This document shows, in pieces, positions 1 to 6,496 of a stretch of DNA of 45,186 nt. The notes beneath the pieces were generated by a model, which was given only the letters and a program-made list of their open reading frames with translations, was not told the origin of the DNA and searched no databases. The stretch's first letter is position 1; every line of letters starts with the position of its first letter. This DNA comes from Candidatus Saccharimonadota bacterium (GTDB lineage: Bacteria > Patescibacteriota > Saccharimonadia > Saccharimonadales > Saccharimonadaceae), in contig JAFOJO010000019.1 in assembly GCA_017421325.1 (NCBI GenBank), positions 1-45,186 on the forward strand, given 5' to 3'. Made by a program: the position numbers and the translations under genes.

Positions 1-189
1 ACCGAGCGCCGTTTTATGTATTTCTTTATCTAATTTCTCTCGCAAATGTGGCAACAAATTCACATCATGCACCCTAGGCGTATAGCCAGAAAGTATCACC
101 TTTTCTACTCCAAATCCCTCTGCGGTGCGCAAAATTGCCCCTACATTATAACAAGACCGTATATTATCTAACACTAAAACCGTCTTCAT
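1..189 (-). CDS. SpoU/TrmH-family RNA 2'-O-methyltransferase, N-terminal part (cut by window edge)
   Basis: The first 63 residues of a minus-strand protein run off the left edge. The visible part reads VLDNIRSCYNVGAILRTAEG followed by FGVEKVILSGYTP. This is the first conserved motif of the SPOUT (TrmH/SpoU) methyltransferases, which methylate ribose 2'-OH groups in rRNA or tRNA using S-adenosylmethionine. The SAM-binding C-terminal knot is outside the window, so the substrate (tRNA or 23S rRNA) cannot be assigned. The start is chosen because a TGG-TATTAT box (199-207) ends 9 nt before the ATG, which predicts an mRNA with at most a few leader bases. No SD is present. Confidence 0.85.
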   Translation of the reverse strand, partial: MKTVLVLDNIRSCYNVGAILRTAEGFGVEKVILSGYTPRVHDVNLLPHLREKLDKEIHKTALG

Positions 190-198
190 ATCAGCTAT

Positions 199-207
199 AT
201 AATACCA
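199..207 (-). promoter_or_regulatory. Extended -10 promoter of the SpoU methyltransferase gene
   Basis: TGG followed by TATTAT on the minus strand. The predicted transcription start is about 2-3 nt before the ATG, giving a near-leaderless mRNA. Inferred from sequence only. Confidence 0.5.
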
Positions 208-237
208 TTATTTTGCACTTCTTTCAAATCGGCCTCA

Positions 238-266
238 TTGACTTTTTTACATAAGTGTGATATGAT
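238..266 (+). promoter_or_regulatory. Consensus promoter TTGACT-17-TATGAT of the gene at 321, with 5' hairpin
   Basis: TTGACT (238-243), a 17-nt spacer ending in TGA, then TATGAT (261-266). The predicted start is near 273. The RNA begins with a hairpin, ACATCTA-ttta-TAGGTGT (276-293), and carries an SD (aaggagg, 309-315) before the ATG. The bases after the -10 (TAGAAACGGA) nearly match those at the 42210 gene promoter. Confidence 0.75.
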
Positions 267-320
267 TAGAAACGGACATCTATTTATAGGTGTACTATCT
301 GTACCTTAAGGAGGACAAAA

Positions 321-1034
321 ATGCCAAATAGTTTTAGCCCCACAAGAGTAAGCCCCATTTATTGGGACGTCCTGAGAAGGCAAGTCAATAGATATTGCCC
401 CAGTCTATACCCTCGCGCAGAATGTATTTCTTCAAATTGCAGCGCGGAAAGACTTGTCCACATTAAGCAGCCCATGCTCGTCGGCATAAATTCTATCCGG
501 CAATCATTGAATCGTATCGGAATCAAGTTGCCCGAAAATATCGCGGACATAATAATGTATAGCGAAACCCCTCGCAAGACATGCGAAAAGTTCCACAAAC
601 AAATTGCGAGAAAAGGCATTACTTGCGAGGAAAAAGGTGACATACTTTTTAAGGCCATTGTCGCCGTGCACGAGCAAAGAATTAAAGAAGACAACATTAA
701 CGGCAAAAGCTTTACAAGCATCGATCCGTTCTTGCAGTTCTTATTTCTCCCCGCGGAGATAATCGGATTCGATAACGTCAAAGAAGATTACGACTTCATA
801 AAAGAAGCCGCAGAGATTCTAGGGTTGCGTCCAAGTGATTTTTATGTTGAACAAGCATACAAACTCGGCAGAGAAGCATTCTATGAAGAGCATGCGATCT
901 ATCCGCCCTATATGGATACAGTTGAGCGTGCGATCTTTTGCTTCCAATCCGCCAATCCCGCAATCGCTGAATCGATCGAATCGGATAAAGCCTTGCGCGC
1001 CAGGATTGTCAAAAACGTCCTCGTATACCAGTAA
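321..1034 (+). CDS. Hypothetical protein, 237 aa, SD-led
   Basis: Not recognised. The product is soluble-looking, with no signal peptide or membrane segment. It is moderately rich in Cys in the N-terminal half (YCPSLYP, AECISSNC) and helical-looking in the C-terminal half, ending NVLVYQ. Translation is well supported: a consensus promoter, a 5' hairpin, a strong SD (AAGGAGG, 5 nt before ATG) and a clean intrinsic terminator right after the stop. It is monocistronic and lies between a divergent RNA methyltransferase and leuS. Its control region is of the same type as those of the small unknown genes at 41575, 42210 and 44017, so it may belong to the same regulon, although its protein shows no clear similarity to theirs. 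Confidence 0.75.
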   Translation: MPNSFSPTRVSPIYWDVLRRQVNRYCPSLYPRAECISSNCSAERLVHIKQPMLVGINSIRQSLNRIGIKLPENIADIIMYSETPRKTCEKFHKQIARKGITCEEKGDILFKAIVAVHEQRIKEDNINGKSFTSIDPFLQFLFLPAEIIGFDNVKEDYDFIKEAAEILGLRPSDFYVEQAYKLGREAFYEEHAIYPPYMDTVERAIFCFQSANPAIAESIESDKALRARIVKNVLVYQ

Positions 1035-1043
1035 AATCATAAG

Positions 1044-1069
1044 GCACCGCCCCAAATGCGGTGCTTTTT
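1044..1069 (+). terminator. Intrinsic terminator after the gene at 321
   Basis: Stem GCACCGC / GCGGTGC with a 7-nt loop followed by five T. It ends about 15 nt before the leuS -10 box, isolating leuS from the upstream gene. Confidence 0.85.
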
Positions 1070-1084
1070 ACTATCCATATTCTA

Positions 1085-1093
1085 TGGTATAAT
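1085..1093 (+). promoter_or_regulatory. Extended -10 promoter of leuS (leaderless)
   Basis: TGG-TATAAT with 7 nt between the -10 box and ATG at 1101. The -35 region is weak (TTTTTA at 1065-1070), as is usual with an extended -10. The predicted mRNA begins at or one base before the start codon; there is no room for an SD. Confidence 0.7.
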
Positions 1094-1100
1094 ATATCTT

Positions 1101-3455
1101 ATGGAAAGATACGAACCGCTCAAAATCGAACAAAAATGGCAAAAAGTCTGGGAAGAAACCAAGCCCTTCAAGGCTACTGAAAAACCCAGCACACCTAAAA
1201 TGATGCTCGCCGAAATGTTTCCTTACCCCTCTGGTGCCGGCCTACACGTAGGCCACGTGCGCAATTTTACCATTGTTGATGTGCTTACGCGGTTCTATGC
1301 TCAACAAGGCTTAAACGTACTTCGTCCCTTTGGCTACGACACTTTCGGCTTACCGGCCGAAAACTACGCCATTAAAACCGGCACTGCTCCGCAAGATGTA
1401 ACCAAAACTAACATCGCCAACTTCCGTAAACAAGCCAAACGCCTTGGCTATGCCATAGATTGGTCGCGCGAAATCAATACTTCCGATCCGGAATATTACA
1501 AATGGACCCAGTGGTGCTTCCTGCAGCTTTACAAAAAAGGCTTAGCCTACCAAAAAGAATCCTACCAATGGTGGTGCCCAGTAGACCAAACCGTTCTTGC
1601 CAACGAGCAAGTCGAAAACGGCAAATGCTGGCGCTGTGGCCACGAGGTAGAAAAGAAAAAGATGAAACAGTGGTTCTTCAAAATCACCGAATATGCCGAC
1701 GAATTACTAGAAGAAATCGACAATCTCGAATGGCCTGAAAAAATTAAAACTATGCAGAAAAATTGGATCGGCCGCAGCACTGGCGCAGAAATAGGTTTCG
1801 AAGTAGTAGGTGGCGCACCGCATATCACTGTCTTTACTACCCGCCCAGACACTATCTACGGCGCTACTTTTCTAGTGGTAGCCCCGGAATACCCAGGATT
1901 AGATGCACTTCTTACCGACGATACGCGCGAAAAAGTCCTCGCTTACAAAGCCGCTGCCCTGAAAAAATCCGAAATCGAACGCCAAGAAAACAAAGAAAAA
2001 ACCGGCGTCTTTACCGGCTCATACGCTATCAATCCCGCCACCAAGGCCAAAATACCCATCTGGGTGGCAGACTACGTCCTATCCGGCTACGGTACCGGTG
2101 CCATTATGGCTGTGCCGGCCATGGACGACCGCGACCGCGAATTCGCCGAGACCTTCAGCCTCCCCATCGTCGAAACAGAGCTTTGCGACCGCGACAAATT
2201 CGGCACCCCCAAGACCACCTATCGTATGCGCGACTGGCTCATTTCCCGCCAACGTTACTGGGGCTGCCCCATTCCTATCGCCTACGATAGCGAAGGCAAT
2301 CCTCATCCTATCCCAGAAGATCAGTTACCAGTGCTTATCCCAGAGGTAGATGATTATCAGCCAGACAACTCCGGCCGCAGTGCTCTAGCCAAAGCCACTG
2401 ACTGGCTCAAAGTCAATATCTACAACGAAGCCACCGGTCAAGTCGAAGAAATGACCCGCGAGACCGATACCCTAGACGGCTACGCCTGTTCCAGCTGGTA
2501 TCTCTGGCGCTACGCCTCCCCACACGACAAAGAAGCCGCTTGGGATCAAGACGCCATCAAATATTGGGAACCGGTAGATTATTACTGCGGTGGTGACCAC
2601 GCCGTAGCGCATTTATTATATATTCGCTTTTGGTGTAAATTCTTTGCCGACGAAGGCTACCTGCCATTCCGCGAACCCATCAAGCGCTTGCTTTACAATG
2701 GTTACATCAACGCCCCAGATGGCAAAAAGATGAGCAAGAGTAAAGGCAACGTGATAGACCCGCTCGACGTCATCAACGATGGCTACGGCGCCGACACTCT
2801 TCGTACTTACGAAATGTTTATCGGCCCTTACGACCAAGATGCCGCCTGGGACACCCGCTCAGTTGGTGGAGTTTACCGCTTCCTCAATCGCTGTTGGACT
2901 TTAGTATTCGACAAGAACGCTAATGTCTTATCTCGGAGCATACGCGACGACGGGAGCGTACGGAGCGAGGAGCCCCGTAACGACGGGCGCGACGAAGCGT
3001 TCCGAGATAAGAACGTTAGCGTTCGTAACAGGACGATAAAGAAAGTAACCGAAGACATTCATCGCTACAACTTTAACACCGCCGTCGCCGCTTTGATGGA
3101 ATACATCAACGAACTTTATAAAGTCGGCGCAGTTGAAGAAGATTTAATCACGCTCGCCAAACTACTTAAACCCTTCGCTCCACACCTAGCTTCCGAAATG
3201 CTAGAAAAATTAGGCGCGAATGACGAATGGCCAAAATGGGAAGAAAAATATCTCGCTAGCGACACCGTAGAAGTAGTGGTCCAAATCAATGGCAAACTTC
3301 GTGCCAAACTTACAGTAGATAAATCCGACTTAGAAAACGAAGATAAAATCAAAGAACTCGCCCTTGCCGACGAAAAAATCCAAAAATACACCGCAAACGG
3401 CATCAAGAAAACCATTTTCGTGCCAAAAGCCAAGCTATTAAATATAGTCGTTTAA
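1101..3455 (+). CDS. leuS: Leucyl-tRNA synthetase
   Basis: Class I synthetase that charges tRNA-Leu. HVGH (residues 49-52) and KMSKS (543-547) form the ATP site. The CP1 editing domain is present, with the Thr-rich TTRPD strand near 246-250 and GTGAIMAVPAMDDRD further on; the usual His before the conserved Asp of that motif is Met here. The linker from editing domain to catalytic core is short. Length is 784 aa, at the low end for the family. I start at ATG 1101 rather than upstream Met codons because the -10 box lies 7 nt before it and the protein then begins MERYEPLKIE as expected. Residues about 605-641, rich in Arg, Asp and Ser, are encoded by a large palindrome inserted in frame just before the TIKKVTEDI helix of the anticodon-binding domain. 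Confidence 0.97.
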   Translation: MERYEPLKIEQKWQKVWEETKPFKATEKPSTPKMMLAEMFPYPSGAGLHVGHVRNFTIVDVLTRFYAQQGLNVLRPFGYDTFGLPAENYAIKTGTAPQDVTKTNIANFRKQAKRLGYAIDWSREINTSDPEYYKWTQWCFLQLYKKGLAYQKESYQWWCPVDQTVLANEQVENGKCWRCGHEVEKKKMKQWFFKITEYADELLEEIDNLEWPEKIKTMQKNWIGRSTGAEIGFEVVGGAPHITVFTTRPDTIYGATFLVVAPEYPGLDALLTDDTREKVLAYKAAALKKSEIERQENKEKTGVFTGSYAINPATKAKIPIWVADYVLSGYGTGAIMAVPAMDDRDREFAETFSLPIVETELCDRDKFGTPKTTYRMRDWLISRQRYWGCPIPIAYDSEGNPHPIPEDQLPVLIPEVDDYQPDNSGRSALAKATDWLKVNIYNEATGQVEEMTRETDTLDGYACSSWYLWRYASPHDKEAAWDQDAIKYWEPVDYYCGGDHAVAHLLYIRFWCKFFADEGYLPFREPIKRLLYNGYINAPDGKKMSKSKGNVIDPLDVINDGYGADTLRTYEMFIGPYDQDAAWDTRSVGGVYRFLNRCWTLVFDKNANVLSRSIRDDGSVRSEEPRNDGRDEAFRDKNVSVRNRTIKKVTEDIHRYNFNTAVAALMEYINELYKVGAVEEDLITLAKLLKPFAPHLASEMLEKLGANDEWPKWEEKYLASDTVEVVVQINGKLRAKLTVDKSDLENEDKIKELALADEKIQKYTANGIKKTIFVPKAKLLNIVV
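2915..3024. repeat. Palindromic element read in frame inside leuS
   Basis: Outer arms of 23-24 nt (2915-2937 and 3001-3024) match almost perfectly as an inverted repeat (GAACGCTAA and TCTTATCTCGGA blocks on the 5' arm). Two short hairpins sit inside: TACGC/GCGTA (2941-2960) and CCCGT/ACGGG (2974-2987). The unit is GC-rich compared with its flanks and encodes about 37 polar residues. The layout resembles Rickettsia-type palindromic elements that insert in frame into genes; relation to that family is not shown. Confidence 0.8.
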
Positions 3456-3461
3456 CCTATC

Positions 3462-3490
3462 TTGAATACAAACTATAGATATGCTACACT
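3462..3490 (+). promoter_or_regulatory. Promoter TTGAAT-17-TGC-TACACT
   Basis: -35 TTGAAT (3462-3467), spacer 17, extended -10 TGC-TACACT (3482-3490). The predicted start near 3497 is next to the first base of an inverted repeat (3498-3508) whose other arm (3661-3671) lies just before a terminator. Confidence 0.65.
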
Positions 3491-3547
3491 AATTTTTAGT
3501 GGGGTTGAAAATTAATAATTAGTTAACGGTAAGGAGAAAGGAGGCTT

Positions 3548-3619
3548 ATGGAAGTTTCTATTGAAGACGTCAAAGTCACAATAAAACTAAAAATTACTCC
3601 TGCAACGAAGCAGAAGTAA
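3548..3619 (+). CDS. Putative 23-aa peptide
   Basis: The ORF begins MEVSIEDVKVTIKLKI and ends in TAA. It is preceded by two purine-rich stretches, AAGGAG (3531-3536, spacing 11) and AAAGGAGG (3537-3544, spacing 3). It alternates hydrophobic and charged residues, so it could form a beta strand or an amphipathic helix. No family is recognised. The dedicated promoter, SD and terminator argue for real expression. It could also be a leader peptide, but nothing follows it on the same strand. Confidence 0.45.
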   Translation: MEVSIEDVKVTIKLKITPATKQK

Positions 3620-3653
3620 AACATAATCTGAATTAATTCTACCGCACAACGAT

Positions 3654-4940
3654 TTAAATGTCAACCCCACTTTCAAACCCCTGTGGGTTATTTTTTTTAT
3701 CAATCACACACTTATAAATATTTTCAAACTTATCTAGAGTTTTTTCAAAATCATGTTCACTGGCAATTTCAACTGATTTTTTAGAAAATCTAGCATGCAA
3801 GGAGCTGTCAGATAAAATTCGCGTCATCGCCTCACTAATCTCCATCACATTTCCCGGTTGGCATAAATATCCGTTCTCGCCATCACGGCACACTTCGCCC
3901 ACTGCACCCCCATCTACTGCAATCAACGGCAAACCACACGCCGCAGCTTCTATCAATACTATTCCTTGCGTTTCAATATCACTAGCTGTTGCAAATACAT
4001 CCCCGATCTTGTATAGTTCATACAAATCCGGCGGCAGCACTCGCCCCAAAAACTTTACATCACCGCCCAGCCCCATCTTTTCTACTTTTTGCATTAAACG
4101 TAGTTTATCTACGCCATCGCCAACTATCACTAGCAGCGCCTTCGAAACTTTTTTACGCGCCTCATTAAACGCATCTATTATCACGCCCACTTTTTTCTCC
4201 GGATCCACCCGCCCCACATATAACACTATAGGCCGGTCGGTCGGCACACCATACTTATAATAAATCTCCGCCGGCGCCTTCCCTGGCTCAAAGCAAGCTA
4301 AATCTACCCCATTACTTACCGCCGCCACCGGCACTGGAAATCCCTTTCCGCGCGACCAAATCAAATCTTTAATCGCCTGTTCTGTTGGCATCGTTACAAA
4401 ATCACTCTTGCTTTGCCGATTTCTAAAATACGAAGTCAAAAGATAATTTACTGGCTTTTTCACCACACCAGGCACCTTCAACGTGTCAGTAAACACGTCC
4501 GGCTGATTATGTTCCGTTGTTACCACCGGAATCCCTCGCCGTCTGGCATACCACACCACAGAAAGCCCTATCGGGTCAGACACCTGCACATGTACTACGT
4601 CCGGCCGAAATTCATCTAAAGCCTTCTTCACTTCCATCTGTGGGAACACCGACACCCTTAATCCATGCCGATACACCAAATGTGGTAATTTTATGCCCAG
4701 AAATTTCTTTTTTTTCGGCACATCATGGATCTGATCGGGATACACTTTAGCATCCACAGATCTCAAATAGACAGTTTTTACCCCATCGATTGTTCGCGTA
4801 TAGTTCCGCCCAGTTTGTGATGGACAAATCACCATCACTTCATTGCCACGCTTCGCTAACCCCACTGCTAAATTATGCGAAAAGACCGCCACCCCGTTTA
4901 TCATCGGATAATACACTGCGGTAGCGATCACAATTTTCAT
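3654..4940 (-). CDS. GT4-family glycosyltransferase (GT-B fold)
   Basis: Transfers a sugar from an activated donor, probably to a membrane lipid or cell-surface glycan, at the cytoplasmic face. The N-terminal lobe begins MKIVIATAVYYPMINGVAVF with the Gly-rich acceptor loop. The donor lobe has VLYVGRVDPEKK and the E-x7-E motif ETQGIVLIE near residue 320, followed by AAACGLPLIA. Family resemblance is to glycolipid transferases that use UDP-glucose or GDP-mannose; the exact sugar is not readable. ATG 4940 is preferred over GTG 4943 because GGGAG lies 8 nt upstream. It follows the S41 protease gene by 61 nt on the same strand, probably one operon. A hairpin (4951-4977, GAAGAAAG/CTTTCTTC) sits just before the SD and could limit its translation. 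Confidence 0.9.
   Translation of the reverse strand: MKIVIATAVYYPMINGVAVFSHNLAVGLAKRGNEVMVICPSQTGRNYTRTIDGVKTVYLRSVDAKVYPDQIHDVPKKKKFLGIKLPHLVYRHGLRVSVFPQMEVKKALDEFRPDVVHVQVSDPIGLSVVWYARRRGIPVVTTEHNQPDVFTDTLKVPGVVKKPVNYLLTSYFRNRQSKSDFVTMPTEQAIKDLIWSRGKGFPVPVAAVSNGVDLACFEPGKAPAEIYYKYGVPTDRPIVLYVGRVDPEKKVGVIIDAFNEARKKVSKALLVIVGDGVDKLRLMQKVEKMGLGGDVKFLGRVLPPDLYELYKIGDVFATASDIETQGIVLIEAAACGLPLIAVDGGAVGEVCRDGENGYLCQPGNVMEISEAMTRILSDSSLHARFSKKSVEIASEHDFEKTLDKFENIYKCVIDKKNNPQGFESGVDI
3676..3698 (+). terminator. Intrinsic terminator for the 3497 transcript
   Basis: AACCC-ctgt-GGGTT, then A and eight T. It lies inside the last codons of the convergent glycosyltransferase gene. Confidence 0.75.
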
Positions 4941-5001
4941 CACTTTTCTCCCGAAGAAAGCGCGTATCTTTCTTCCGAACCACCCCTGTTATTTTTTAAA
5001 A

Positions 5002-6195
5002 TCATAGACTTTTAGCTTTATCCATTTGCGGATCACGCATCGCGTTAATATCTTCGTAGGTCCGCTCTACTTCTATATCAGGCTTGATTCCAGTTTTGTT
5101 GATAGATCTATCATTTGGCGTGTACCACTCTGCCGTCGTCACCTTAAGCACTGTCGCACCAGACAAATCATACAAGTTTTGCACTACACCTTTACCATAA
5201 GTAGTTTCCCCCACCACCGTAGCCTTACCATAATCCTGCAACGCTCCCGCTACAATCTCTGACGCCGAAGCCGTAGAACCATTTACCAACACTACCGTTT
5301 CCATATCTTTAAGGATTGCCTTGCCGGCACCACTGTTAGTATTAGTATTGCCAAAATGCTTAGATTTCTGAACTAAGATCTTCTCATTATCCAACCACAA
5401 ACTGAGCAAATCTTGTGCCGCACTCACATATCCACCACCATTACCACGTAGATCCAGTATTACCTTGTTGATGCCTTTATCAGCAAATTCTTTTGCAAAC
5501 CCTTGCACCATGGTACCAGTATTATTATCAAACCTCGTTACCGTAATAATTGCCGTCTTGCCATCATATTCCACGTATGCCGACACATTATTTATCGCTT
5601 CGCGCTTCATAGTGAAAGATTTTTCTTCACCATCACGCACTACCGTCACCGTCACCTCCGAGCCAGTTTCGCCTCGCACTTTCTTAGCGATCTCGTCGGT
5701 AGAGAGATTATATACTTCTCCCCCATCTACTTTATAAATAATATCGCCAGCTAGTATCCCAGCTTTGCGTGCCGGATTATCCGGCAAGGTACGCAGCACC
5801 CGCACATAGCCATCACGTAAGCCCATCTCTACACCAATCCCCGACCCTACATTGCCATGCAAATCATCATAAAATTCTGCGCTCTCCTCCGTATCCATAT
5901 ACACCGTATATATATCACCTAGCGATTCCACTAAGCCTTTCTTCGCACCTTCCACTACGTCCGTCTTAGAAATTTCACCATTATAAGTACTCGCCAATTT
6001 GTTATATACCTCATCTAATGCCGACCAGTCCACATCAGATTTCACACTAGAATTAATGCCTAGATACGGCGCAAATCCGCCAAACCAATTCTGCCAGTTC
6101 GCCCCCACAAAAATCCCCACCACCAACATCACGGCAGATATTATTATGGCATTACCTAAACTTGTCTTTTTTTCTTCCCACTTTTGCTTACTCAT
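5002..6195 (-). CDS. S41-family C-terminal processing protease, membrane anchored
   Basis: 397 aa. A single N-terminal membrane helix (about residues 14-32, IIISAVMLVVGIFVG) places the body outside the membrane. A PDZ domain follows (about 115-200, with VGSGIGVEM and AGDIIYKVDG), then the tail-specific protease core with the nucleophile in NGSTASASEIV (near residue 310) and the general-base Lys in GETTYGKGVVQ (near 334). These Ser-Lys proteases trim or degrade secreted and cell-wall proteins, and in Gram-positives often control wall hydrolases. The gene ends in TGA, which shows UGA is read as stop. It is leaderless: TGC-TAAAAT ends 6 nt before the ATG. The glycosyltransferase follows on the same strand. 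Confidence 0.95.
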   Translation of the reverse strand: MSKQKWEEKKTSLGNAIIISAVMLVVGIFVGANWQNWFGGFAPYLGINSSVKSDVDWSALDEVYNKLASTYNGEISKTDVVEGAKKGLVESLGDIYTVYMDTEESAEFYDDLHGNVGSGIGVEMGLRDGYVRVLRTLPDNPARKAGILAGDIIYKVDGGEVYNLSTDEIAKKVRGETGSEVTVTVVRDGEEKSFTMKREAINNVSAYVEYDGKTAIITVTRFDNNTGTMVQGFAKEFADKGINKVILDLRGNGGGYVSAAQDLLSLWLDNEKILVQKSKHFGNTNTNSGAGKAILKDMETVVLVNGSTASASEIVAGALQDYGKATVVGETTYGKGVVQNLYDLSGATVLKVTTAEWYTPNDRSINKTGIKPDIEVERTYEDINAMRDPQMDKAKSL

Positions 6196-6201
6196 TACTC
6201 T

Positions 6202-6210
6202 ATTTTAGCA
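6202..6210 (-). promoter_or_regulatory. Extended -10 promoter of the S41 protease gene (leaderless)
   Basis: TGC-TAAAAT with 6 nt to the ATG, so the first mRNA base should be the A of the start codon. No recognisable -35 box. Confidence 0.65.
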
Positions 6211-6278
6211 CAAATTTTTTCATAACGCGACTTTCGCAAATTTTTTAAGCCCATTTTAAGCACAAACCTAAAATAATA

Positions 6279-6287
6279 TGCTACAAT
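6279..6287 (+). promoter_or_regulatory. Extended -10 promoter of the small RNA at 6294
   Basis: TGC-TACAAT. The position 7 nt after it (6294) is the first base of the long closing stem of the predicted RNA. No ATG follows, unlike at the leaderless genes. Confidence 0.6.
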
Positions 6288-6293
6288 AAAAGA

Positions 6294-6440
6294 GCAACAA
6301 TTTCATATTATATAAATACCAGCCATTTTTCATAGTAGTTGTTTTAAACGAAAAACGGCACCGTAAGGAAGTCGATTGTTTGAAACAGCTACGCTGGTGA
6401 AAATATGAGATTGTTGCACCCCTTGCGGTGCCATTTTTGT
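6294..6440 (+). ncRNA. Predicted structured small RNA with loop-to-tail pairing
   Basis: The RNA folds into one long rod: closing stem 6294-6309 with 6402-6417 (15 of 16 pairs), ACCAGC 6318-6323 with 6393-6398, and a 15-bp stem 6335-6349 with 6378-6392 including two G-U pairs. The 28-nt apical loop holds GGCACCGTAAGG (6357-6368), complementary to CCTTGCGGTGCC (6421-6432) in the 3' tail with one G-U. That tail is followed by five U. Loop and tail therefore either form a pseudoknot or compete as a terminator stem. The promoter start coincides with the first stem base. It lies just upstream of the FISUMP gene and could act in cis or be independent. No known RNA family is recognised; a 6S-like rod is one alternative. 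Confidence 0.65.
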
Positions 6441-6449
6441 TAATCCTCA

Positions 6450-6478
6450 TTAACTTAGGTGACACCACAAAGCATAAT
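6450..6478 (+). promoter_or_regulatory. Possible promoter of the FISUMP-1 gene
   Basis: TTAACT (6450-6455), 17 nt, CATAAT (6473-6478). A start near 6485 would leave a 12-nt leader holding the GAGG SD. Weak match; read-through from the small RNA is an alternative. Confidence 0.35.
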
Positions 6479-6496
6479 AAAGTAAGCGAGGTAAAG

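Larger units (their letters stand above)
3497..3698 (+). ncRNA. Short structured transcript with a 23-codon ORF, overlapping the 3' end of the glycosyltransferase gene
   Basis: A predicted 200-nt RNA is bounded by a promoter (start near 3497) and an intrinsic terminator (AACCC-ctgt-GGGTT plus eight T, 3676-3698). Its 5' end AGTGGGGTTGA pairs with TCAACCCCACT at 3661-3671, closing the molecule. The 3' 45 nt are antisense to the end of the convergent glycosyltransferase gene. It could be a small mRNA, a regulatory RNA, or both. Confidence 0.5.

Noticed and set aside
2915-3024. Intein or frameshifted pseudogene in leuS
   Set aside because: The insert is far too short for an intein, lacks splicing motifs, and the frame resumes normally with TIKKVTEDIH.
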